From Desulfacyla sp964522045 (GTDB lineage Bacteria; Desulfobacterota; DSM-4660; Desulfatiglandales; Desulfatiglandaceae): 20,496 nt of DNA. The stretch is taken from assembly GCA_964522045.1 (NCBI GenBank), contig CAZFSF010000041.1, forward strand, positions 1 through 20,496, given 5' to 3'. The position numbers and the translations under genes were made by a program. Positions within the stretch are counted from its first letter, which is position 1; each line of letters begins with the position of its first letter. The notes beneath the pieces are model-generated. The model ran no database searches and was not told the origin of the DNA. It worked only from the letters and a program-made list of their open reading frames with translations. Positions 15,088 through 20,496 of the stretch are shown here, piece by piece.

Positions 15088-16161
15088 TCAGCCTATCATC
15101 TCCACAAATGCCTCTACCCTAGTGGCCAACTGGCCGCTCAATCCCTGATTCAAATCCACATCAATAATCAGGGTTGCCACCCCTGCCGCTTTTACCGCAG
15201 CTACCATTTGCGGCACATCAAATAGCTCGGGCTCACAAAATTTCACCATATAAAATATTACACCCTTTGCGCCGCTTTCCTCGATCTTTTTGAGGAGGTC
15301 ATCCACACGCTCGTCTAATGGCGAGCCTTTGGTGGTACAGGGGGGCATGGCAAAGTAGTCGGCGGCAAGCACTTCAAACGGGTCCTCCATGGGGCCCGGT
15401 TTCACTAATAGCCTCCGCCCGCAGCTTAACAGATCATCATTCGCCACCCTCACCCCGAGTTCATCCAAAAGTCCTAAGATCTCAGGAGGGTTGGGCAGGA
15501 TCCCGCTCAGGATGACGGCAGGCCCCTTTCCATCTCCGCCCTTGTATCTTCGCAGAAAACCTTCGAGCAAGGGGATGAAATCGTCAGGATGGAGGTATTC
15601 CCCCTGACGGATAATCCGGTAGAACTCGGCATTGGAGGCAGAAAGATCCCCCCTGCTCCTCAAGTCGTAAATCTCTCCCAAAATAGCGGCTAAATGATGC
15701 CCCTGCTCCACTCGATGTTTCAGTTCCCTTCCATCCAAGGGTCCCATATCCTTCTCCAAACGGGACACAAAGGATTTAAGCTGCTCCAGATAGTAGGTGC
15801 GGGAGGAGGACCGGTAAGGGGCCTTTGGGTGATAGAAAAAATAACAGGGCTTTTTTAGCCCCAAGTAATCGTAAACGATCGAGGCCAGGTTCTGGATGGA
15901 GTCACAGGTGTGAGGGAACAGGAAACCATCCAAAATAGCACCCTTTCCTTGGAGAATAAGCTCTAATCCCAACTTGACCACTGAACAGATATATGGCTGG
16001 AGATGGGCATTGGCCCCGGTAATCTCAAGCGGTGGGTCCCAGATCTCTGCCGGCACCGCATTAAAGGCCCAGAGGATCTCCTTGGGATAATATGCCGGAA
16101 AGACACCGATCAGGCTTCTTCCCACCTCTTTCTGTTTACTGAGATATTCTCTTCTCGTCAT
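15088..16161 (-). CDS. 2-hydroxyacyl-CoA dehydratase family subunit (smaller subunit)
   Basis: The protein has 357 aa from the same fold family as the next gene but only distantly alike, so the two probably form a heterodimer. Seen motifs are VGRSLIGVFPAYYPKEILWAF (13-33), ANAHLQPYICSVVK with C59, DGFLFPHTCDSIQNL with C86, and GVIFYMVKFCEPELFDVPQM with C309; these three cysteines are the expected [4Fe-4S] ligands. Further cysteines are C106, C247 and C275. It is the first gene of a four-gene minus-strand operon (this gene, larger subunit, activase, aminotransferase). AGGAA lies about 10 bases before the ATG, and a possible promoter is at 16258-16287. Confidence 0.9.
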   Translation of the reverse strand: MTRREYLSKQKEVGRSLIGVFPAYYPKEILWAFNAVPAEIWDPPLEITGANAHLQPYICSVVKLGLELILQGKGAILDGFLFPHTCDSIQNLASIVYDYLGLKKPCYFFYHPKAPYRSSSRTYYLEQLKSFVSRLEKDMGPLDGRELKHRVEQGHHLAAILGEIYDLRSRGDLSASNAEFYRIIRQGEYLHPDDFIPLLEGFLRRYKGGDGKGPAVILSGILPNPPEILGLLDELGVRVANDDLLSCGRRLLVKPGPMEDPFEVLAADYFAMPPCTTKGSPLDERVDDLLKKIEESGAKGVIFYMVKFCEPELFDVPQMVAAVKAAGVATLIIDVDLNQGLSGQLATRVEAFVEMIG

Positions 16162-16257
16162 CAGTTGCTGTTTCCTGAAGGGATTGGCTGTTCACATGCA
16201 AAGGGTAACTTATTCCAAAACCGATAATAGTTCCAGTCTGTGAAAAACCGCTACGGC

Positions 16258-16287
16258 AATGTAAAGGAATGTTCGGAGTTATGTCAA
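16258..16287 (-). promoter_or_regulatory. Possible promoter for the dehydratase operon
   Basis: On the minus strand TTGACA (16287-16282), an 18-base spacer and TACATT (16263-16258, 4 of 6 matches) lie about 100 bp upstream of the smaller dehydratase subunit gene. Confidence 0.4.
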
Positions 16288-16306
16288 GGCAATATAAACT
16301 TGACAC
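16281..16306. promoter_or_regulatory. Inverted repeat TGTCAAG-N10-CTTGACA joining two divergent -35 boxes
   Basis: Perfect 7-bp arms (16282-16288 and 16299-16305) with a 10-bp AT-rich centre. The arms include the -35 boxes of the divergent candidate promoters, so a protein bound here could control the dehydratase operon and the DUF202 gene together. The rest of the 312-bp gap 16162-16473 holds small GC-rich hairpin ATCCC-CGC-GGGAT (16369-16381), an 8-bp direct repeat CGGATCCC, and no coding sequence that I can recognise. Confidence 0.4.
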
Positions 16307-16328
16307 ACTATCTTCTTTTCCATATTTT
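16300..16328 (+). promoter_or_regulatory. Possible promoter for the DUF202-PlsC genes
   Basis: TTGACA (16300-16305), a 17-base spacer and TATTTT (16323-16328, 4 of 6 matches). The predicted leader of about 140 nt ends in the palindrome over the DUF202 start codon. Confidence 0.45.
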
Positions 16329-16447
16329 CTTGTTATTCAGAACAGACCCTCAAGTTCGTAGCTGACGGATCCCCGCGGGATTTCGACTTGTTAGATAAAC
16401 CAATAATCTCTGAACCCTGTCGCGGATCCCAGCCACAGGCGGGGGAA

Positions 16448-16477
16448 CCATTTAACCGTTAACGGTTACCTAAATGG
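16448..16477. promoter_or_regulatory. Palindrome overlapping the DUF202 start codon
   Basis: The core TAACCGTTAACGGTTA (16453-16468) is a perfect 16-bp palindrome. Outer arms CCATTTA (16448-16454) and TAAATGG (16471-16477) are also complementary, offset by two bases. The ATG at 16474-16476 is inside the right arm. In RNA the start codon would be paired; in DNA the site could be an operator. No Shine-Dalgarno is recognisable before this ATG. Confidence 0.6.
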
Positions 16478-16791
16478 CGATAAAAAAAAATGCTGTTGAT
16501 CCTTCTCTGAAAAGAGAAGTGTATGTCCGGGACCATCTGGCAGAATCCCGCACCGGGCTTGCTCTCAAGAGGACTTTTCTTTCATACCTCCGTACTGCCC
16601 TGGCATTCTCTGGAGGGGGATTGGCAATGATAAAATTCTCCGGTCACCCTCTTGTGACATTGCTCGGGTGGATTCTTATCCCTGCTGGTGCCGTCATTCT
16701 TGTCCTGGGGAGCATCACTTACATCAAGGTGAACCGGACTGTTCAGGCGGAGAAACAAAAGACATACGAGGCCGAGAAGGCAAATGTGTAA
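16474..16791 (+). CDS. DUF202 family small membrane protein (YidH-like)
   Basis: The protein has 105 aa. The signature LALKRTFLSYLRTALAFSGGGLAMIKF (about 29-55) is that of DUF202, where an R-T-x-L-(A/S)-(W/Y)-x-R-T-(A/S) stretch leads into the first membrane segment. A second segment follows (LVTLLGWILIPAGAVILVLGSITYI, about 59-83), and the C-terminus is charged and cytoplasmic. Function is unknown in the family. The ATG lies inside a strong palindrome without a visible ribosome-binding site. The stop is 21 bp before the PlsC-like gene, so both are probably cotranscribed. Confidence 0.85.
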   Translation: MAIKKNAVDPSLKREVYVRDHLAESRTGLALKRTFLSYLRTALAFSGGGLAMIKFSGHPLVTLLGWILIPAGAVILVLGSITYIKVNRTVQAEKQKTYEAEKANV

Positions 16792-16812
16792 TGACTCGAG
16801 GGAAGGATAAAG

Positions 16813-17400
16813 GTGCTGGAAAGAAAAGAGTGGTTATGTCGGGTTGTCAGGACTTTTAGCAGAGTATCTTTCTCTCTCTTTTATCGTCTCGAAATTGAAG
16901 AAGACAAAAACCTCCCCCGGGAAAGCGCCTTTATTCTCCTGCCAAAGCATCAATGCTGGCAGGACATCCCCATAATTGCCCTCGTCACACCAAGGCCCCT
17001 TTACTACATCGCCAAACATGAGCTGTTCAAAAATCGCTTTGCAAGGTGGTTCCTGAAATCGGTTGGCGGGATCCCCCTGAACCGGGATCAGCCTTTAAAA
17101 AGCAGGGGCTCCATAAGGGCGATGATTGAGTTCCTGGAAAAGGGAGAGGGGGTTGTGGTTTTCCCCGAAGGCACTTACTATAAAAACGAAATGGGACCCG
17201 GTAAGACGGGAATGGTAAGGCTTTTGGTTTCCCGATTGTCATTCCCTCTGATACCCGTAGGGGTTAATTACTCCAGGAGGGATTTCAGGATCTTAGTGCG
17301 CGTCCGTTTCGGTAAACCGATCTATCCGGATGGGAAAACCGCGCCAAACTCAACGCTCAACACTGTTATGAAGCAAATAGCCCTTCTTTCAGGATTGTAA
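16813..17400 (+). CDS. PlsC-type 1-acylglycerol-3-phosphate/lysophospholipid acyltransferase
   Basis: The protein has 195 aa. It transfers an acyl chain to a glycerophosphate or similar acceptor at the inner membrane face. Motif I is HQCWQD (H46-x4-D51), motif II GGIPLNR (85-91), motif III VVVFPEGTYY (114-123) and motif IV FPLIPVGVNYS (144-154). It is somewhat shorter than typical PlsC (about 240 aa) and lacks a strong N-terminal membrane helix. The start is GTG 16813 with GGAAGGA about 7 bases before it; no in-frame ATG is near. It may acylate lysophosphatidate or a specialised lipid. Heptamer arrays follow the gene. Confidence 0.92.
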   Translation: MLERKEWLCRVVRTFSRVSFSLFYRLEIEEDKNLPRESAFILLPKHQCWQDIPIIALVTPRPLYYIAKHELFKNRFARWFLKSVGGIPLNRDQPLKSRGSIRAMIEFLEKGEGVVVFPEGTYYKNEMGPGKTGMVRLLVSRLSFPLIPVGVNYSRRDFRILVRVRFGKPIYPDGKTAPNSTLNTVMKQIALLSGL

Positions 17401-17432
17401 TAGCGGAGTTTCATCTAACTGTAGGCGAAAGC

Positions 17433-17460
17433 CACAAGGCACAAGGCGTAAGGCGCAAGG
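17433..17460. repeat. Heptanucleotide array, unit CACAAGG / CGYAAGG, 4 units
   Basis: Units read cacaagg, cacaagg, cgtaagg, cgcaagg with exact period 7. First of three different heptamer arrays in the 199-bp spacer between the PlsC-like and M20 genes. Confidence 0.8.
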
Positions 17461-17482
17461 AATTCAATCAGTAACAAAACCA

Positions 17483-17503
17483 GAGGTCGGAGGTCAGAGG
17501 TCA
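17483..17503. repeat. Heptanucleotide array, unit GAGGTCR, 3 units
   Basis: Units read gaggtcg, gaggtca, gaggtca, then decay to gaaaacc. Same period as the arrays on both sides but an unrelated unit sequence. Confidence 0.75.
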
Positions 17504-17520
17504 GAAAACCGGGTGGCCAA

Positions 17521-17583
17521 TATCCAGTATCCAGTATCGAGTATCAAGCATCCAGTATTTAGCATCCAGTATCCAGTATCCAT
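17521..17583. repeat. Heptanucleotide array, unit TATCCAG, 9 units
   Basis: Units read tatccag, tatccag, tatcgag, tatcaag, catccag, tatttag, catccag, tatccag, tatccat. There are no indels. It ends 8 bp before the AAGGAG of the M20 gene. The array is open in the M20 frame and would add a false repetitive N-terminus if the ATG at 17513 were taken as the start. Confidence 0.9.
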
Positions 17584-17599
17584 GGGGAAAGGAGAAAAA

Positions 17600-18853
17600 A
17601 TGATATCGGACTTGACAAGCGTTTTTGACCGAATAGATGGTTATAGAGACGAAATAATTCAACTCCAGAGGGACCTGACTGCGAGGGTGGCATTAGGCCC
17701 TGATAATGGAGGCCAGGGTGAACACGAAAAAACCGCTTATATAAACGGCCTGCTTGAGGCGTTGAACCCGGACATCCTTCAGGAGATCAAGGCGCCTGAT
17801 GAGAGGGCCCATAACGGTTATCGCCCCAACCTGATAGCAAAGTGGAAAGGCCGGCAGAAAGACCGGGGCGTCTGGGTGCTGAGCCACTCGGACATCGTGC
17901 CACCCGGCGACCCCTCTTTGTGGAAAAATGAGCCGTATGAAGTAATAGTGGACGGGGACCGGATTGTTGGAAGGGGGGTTGAGGATAATCAACACGGCTT
18001 TGTAAGCTCTTTTCTGGCCTTGAAGGCGATCCTCGATTCAGGGCAGACATTAAAAAGATCGGTGGGCCTGGTCATTGTAGCAGACGAAGAAACAGGGAGT
18101 GAGTATGGGTTGAGCTATCTTCTCAAACATCAGAAGGACTATTTCAGGCCTAATGATCTTATCATTGTGCCTGACGCAGGTAATGAGGAAGGAACAATGA
18201 TTGAGGTGGCCGAGAAATCAATGCTGTGGCTCAAATTTGTTGTCACGGGCCAACAGTGTCATGCCAGCACCCCACATAAGGGAAAAAACAGCCTGTTTGG
18301 CGCAGCGAAATTGATCCTTGCATTAGAGGGATTAAACGACCGGTTCGATCTTATAGATCCCCTCTTCCGCCCCCCTCTATCATCCTTTGCGCCGACAAAA
18401 AGCGAAGGGAATGTGCCCAATATAAACACAATACCCGGTAAAAATATCTTTTATGTTGATTGCCGTATCCTTCCCCAATACAGCGTGGATGAGGTTCTTT
18501 CCACTTCAAGGGAAATTGCAGCATCAATCAGCGCTGAAACCGATCTGCAGATTGATGTGGAGCCGGTTTACAGGCAGGATGCCGCTGTATCCACCTCACC
18601 CGATGCGCCTGTGGTAGAGGCATTGGCAGGGGCAATCAAAAAGGTTACAGGCAAACAGGGAAAAGCGATGGGTATAGGCGGGGGTACTGTTGCAGCCTTC
18701 TTCCGAAAAGAGGGGCTTCCGGCCGCTGTGTGGTCCACCTGCCCTGATTCCGCTCATCAACCTAATGAATACTGTCTGATTCCGGACATTATAACAGACG
18801 CAAAGATTTTTGCCTGTCTCTATCAGGGTGAATATGGCACGGGCACTGCTTAA
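17600..18853 (+). CDS. M20 family metallohydrolase (ArgE/DapE/carboxypeptidase-like)
   Basis: The protein has 417 aa from the ATG at 17600, chosen because AAAGGAG stands 5-6 bases before it; the frame extends 29 codons further upstream but that part is heptamer repeat. It is a two-metal amidohydrolase/peptidase: VLSHSDIVPPGD with H96 and D98, VGRGVEDNQHG with bridging D129, ADEETGSEYG with catalytic E163 and metal ligand E164, VPDAGNEEG with D192, and near the end CPDSAHQPNEY with the last metal-ligand histidine. H221 in QQCHASTPHKGKNS belongs to the dimerisation/lid region. The sequence looks like the ArgE/DapE/M20 branch that acts on N-acylated amino acids or dipeptides; the substrate is not determined. 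It is not tightly linked to its neighbours. Confidence 0.9.
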   Translation: MISDLTSVFDRIDGYRDEIIQLQRDLTARVALGPDNGGQGEHEKTAYINGLLEALNPDILQEIKAPDERAHNGYRPNLIAKWKGRQKDRGVWVLSHSDIVPPGDPSLWKNEPYEVIVDGDRIVGRGVEDNQHGFVSSFLALKAILDSGQTLKRSVGLVIVADEETGSEYGLSYLLKHQKDYFRPNDLIIVPDAGNEEGTMIEVAEKSMLWLKFVVTGQQCHASTPHKGKNSLFGAAKLILALEGLNDRFDLIDPLFRPPLSSFAPTKSEGNVPNINTIPGKNIFYVDCRILPQYSVDEVLSTSREIAASISAETDLQIDVEPVYRQDAAVSTSPDAPVVEALAGAIKKVTGKQGKAMGIGGGTVAAFFRKEGLPAAVWSTCPDSAHQPNEYCLIPDIITDAKIFACLYQGEYGTGTA

Positions 18854-18992
18854 CTGCAGGCACCTCTATCCTGCTATGTTCATTGATTTTTTTGGATTGA
18901 CACCAGTGAAAAGATAACATAGTGTTAAGATATCCTTGCAAATTGAAGGCTTCTGACAGACTCGTTAGAAACAAACCAACAAGAATAGAAAA

Positions 18993-19838
18993 ATGAAAGT
19001 CAAGTTTTGGGGAACAAGGGGATCCATCGCTGTCCCTGGAAAAGATACCATTATTTACGGGGGAAACACCTGCTGTATCGAGATTGATCTTGAATGCGGC
19101 AAAAAGATTCTCGTTGACGCCGGGACAGGTATCAGGCCCCTTGGTGACAGGATGATAACCCAGGAAGAAAAGGTCGAAATCCATCTCCTGTTAACACATG
19201 CCCATTGGGACCATCTACAGGGCTTTCCTTTTTTCGATCCTATCTTCAACCCTGCTACAAAGATACTTGTAGATGGCACCCCCACATGCATGAAAGCTCT
19301 CAGGGCCATTTTCGAAAACAACGTGGGTGATATTTTTTTCCCTGTCAGGTTTGGAGAACTCAAGGCCCGGATCAGCTACCTTGATAAACTGTGTCATGGT
19401 CCTCTCAAAATAGAGGATACAATCATCGACGCTATTCCACTCCACCATCCTCAGGGAGGTTTAGGATTTCGCTTTCAAGAGGGGAATAAGAGGCTCGTTT
19501 TTATCACGGACAACGAATTGACCGAAGACGCCCCGGCGGGCACACTGCCTGAAGATTACGTCCGTTTCTGCAAGGACGCAGATGTCCTGATTCACGACTC
19601 CCAGTTTACCCCTGAAGAAATTCCGAAACACAGGGGCTGGGGGCATTCAGACTGCGCCAGTACTCTGGATCTCGCCTTGAAGGCCCATGCAAAACGTCTG
19701 CTCCTGTTCCATCATGCTCCTTCCAGGAAAGACTCTGAGCTGACCTCAATTACGGCACGTTGCGAAGAGATTGCCGCAAAAAGCAGATCAGACATCATGA
19801 TCGATGCCGCCAAAGAAGGAAGTGAATTCACACTTTGA
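18993..19838 (+). CDS. MBL-fold metallohydrolase (PhnP/RNase Z-like branch)
   Basis: The protein has 281 aa. VKFWGTRGSIAVPG (3-16) is the typical N-terminus of the branch that includes phosphodiesterase-like MBL proteins. The motif LLLTHAHWDHLQGFPFFDP gives H69, H71, D73 and H74, IPLHHPQGGLGFRF gives the next histidine, FITDNE the bridging aspartate, DSQFTPEEIPKHRGWGHS and LLLFHHAPS the remaining metal ligands, so the active site is complete. It probably cleaves a phosphodiester or cyclic nucleotide-type substrate, but that is a family-level guess. No strong Shine-Dalgarno is seen. The 139-bp spacer upstream has a short GCAGG/CCTGC hairpin followed 10 bases on by a T-run, a weak terminator at best. 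Confidence 0.9.
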   Translation: MKVKFWGTRGSIAVPGKDTIIYGGNTCCIEIDLECGKKILVDAGTGIRPLGDRMITQEEKVEIHLLLTHAHWDHLQGFPFFDPIFNPATKILVDGTPTCMKALRAIFENNVGDIFFPVRFGELKARISYLDKLCHGPLKIEDTIIDAIPLHHPQGGLGFRFQEGNKRLVFITDNELTEDAPAGTLPEDYVRFCKDADVLIHDSQFTPEEIPKHRGWGHSDCASTLDLALKAHAKRLLLFHHAPSRKDSELTSITARCEEIAAKSRSDIMIDAAKEGSEFTL

Positions 19839-19896
19839 GCCCCAACATGCCTCTCTAATTTTGAACTACCCAAAATACTTAGGATACTACCTGGAT

Positions 19897-20427
19897 ATGA
19901 ACAAATCGAAAGAGAATGAAATCCTTCTTGTTTTAGGTGGAGCGAGAAGCGGCAAGAGTTCCTGGGCCCTCAGGTATGCAGAAGAACAATACCAGTCTTG
20001 CATCTTCATCGCCACGGCAGAAGTGAAGGACGAAGAAATGGCCGAGCGGGCAAGATTGCACCAGGAATCCCGCGGCCCTGCATGGAAATTGATAGAAGAA
20101 CCTCTAAACATTGATAGTGCGTTAAAAACCGACTGTGCCCACGCAGATGCTGTGCTTATAGACTGTATGACAATCTGGCTGAGTAACGTCCTCCTCAAAA
20201 GGGGAAAGGAAGAGGTCCCAACCTATCAAAATCGTCTATTGGAAGTATTGTCTCGGAGGAGACAGGCGGTTATCATTGTATCCAATGAGGTTGGAGCTGG
20301 AATCGTTCCCGAACATCCATTAGGGAGAGAGTTTCGGGACCTGGCCGGGATACTTAATCAGGAATTAGCTGCAATAGCTGACAGGGTGGTGATGACAGTA
20401 GCCGGCATTCCCGTCAACATTAAATAA
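19897..20427 (+). CDS. cobU: Adenosylcobinamide kinase / adenosylcobinamide-phosphate guanylyltransferase
   Basis: The protein has 176 aa from the ATG at 19897, close to the 181 aa of characterised CobU; the frame stays open for 31 codons upstream to 19804 but that stretch overlaps the MBL gene and has no family likeness. It phosphorylates adenosylcobinamide and then attaches GMP, late in cobalamin nucleotide-loop assembly and salvage. The P-loop is LVLGGARSGKSSWA (11-24), FIATAEVKDEEMAERARLHQESR carries the guanylylated histidine region (H55), VLIDCMTIWLSN gives the Walker B-like strand, and VSNEVGAGIVPEHPLGREFRDLAGILNQ is the signature CobU stretch. The last 69 bases of the window after the stop hold nothing that I can recognise. 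Confidence 0.95.
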   Translation: MNKSKENEILLVLGGARSGKSSWALRYAEEQYQSCIFIATAEVKDEEMAERARLHQESRGPAWKLIEEPLNIDSALKTDCAHADAVLIDCMTIWLSNVLLKRGKEEVPTYQNRLLEVLSRRRQAVIIVSNEVGAGIVPEHPLGREFRDLAGILNQELAAIADRVVMTVAGIPVNIK

Positions 20428-20496
20428 AACCTTCAGGATTTACCCTAACGTTGCATAAAATTTGAGTTCAAAACGCTTTAGATTAGGTCAGTAAGG

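Noticed and set aside
13769..16161. Complete class I benzoyl-CoA reductase
   Set aside because: That enzyme has two activase-like and two catalytic-type subunits plus a ferredoxin; only one activase gene is here, so a specific assignment is not supported.
17433..17583. CRISPR array
   Set aside because: Units are 7 bp, directly adjacent, without spacers, and no cas gene is present.
18856..18893. Terminator after the M20 gene
   Set aside because: The 5-bp stem GCAGG/CCTGC has a 9-base loop and the T-run begins about 10 bases after it, so it is too weak to list as a feature.
18897..18925. Promoter TTGACA upstream of the MBL gene
   Set aside because: The -35 box is perfect but no acceptable -10 box lies 16-18 bases downstream.
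19804..19896. N-terminal extension of CobU
   Set aside because: The segment overlaps the MBL gene in another frame, has no likeness to CobU, and the protein from ATG 19897 has the family's normal length.

Overview
The window reads as a chromosomal segment of an anaerobic bacterium, most likely a Desulfobacterota (deltaproteobacterial) sulfate reducer or syntroph. This is inferred from gene content, not from a marker gene. Supporting content includes an oxygen-sensitive 2-hydroxyacyl-CoA dehydratase/benzoyl-CoA reductase-type system with its ATP-driven activase, a ferredoxin-ASKHA protein of the corrinoid-activator (RACo/AcsV) type, anaerobic cobalamin salvage (CobU), the non-mevalonate isoprenoid enzyme IspH, and short heptanucleotide tandem repeats. 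No tRNA, rRNA, insertion sequence, phage gene or CRISPR array was seen.

Layout. Positions 1-508 hold the 3' end of an MBL-fold hydrolase gene, convergent with what follows. From 7319 down to 517 there is a long minus-strand series: TetR-type regulator, corrinoid-activator-like protein, dusB, an ispH-UbiA gene fusion, a GT2 glycosyltransferase and a stand-alone response regulator. dusB, ispH-UbiA and the GT2 gene overlap each other and are probably one transcript. A heptamer array sits between the GT2 gene and the response regulator and supplies the glycosyltransferase's last codons. At 7320-7705 is a divergent control region with a consensus promoter for the TetR gene and a fragment of a lost TPR-protein gene. 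From 7706 to 11178 the plus strand carries an atypical PaaK-family ligase, a tandem ACT-domain protein, and rmlA-rmlC for dTDP-sugar synthesis.

From 16161 down to 11241 the minus strand has two different 2-hydroxyacyl-CoA dehydratase-family subunits, their activase and a class I/II aminotransferase. These are packed within a few bases of one another and are followed, under a separate promoter, by an HU-type nucleoid protein. The packing suggests one amino-acid or aromatic-acid pathway, but the substrate cannot be read from the sequence. At 16162-16473 is a second divergent control region, ending in a palindrome that swallows the start codon of a DUF202 membrane protein. The plus strand then has that protein, a PlsC-type acyltransferase, three families of heptamer repeats, an M20 metallopeptidase-like hydrolase, an MBL-fold hydrolase and cobU.

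The points most worth a second look are the ispH-UbiA fusion, the dehydratase-activase-aminotransferase cassette, the four heptamer repeat families, and the palindrome over the DUF202 start codon. Several gene starts were moved downstream of the longest reading frame on ribosome-binding-site evidence (response regulator, M20 hydrolase, CobU).
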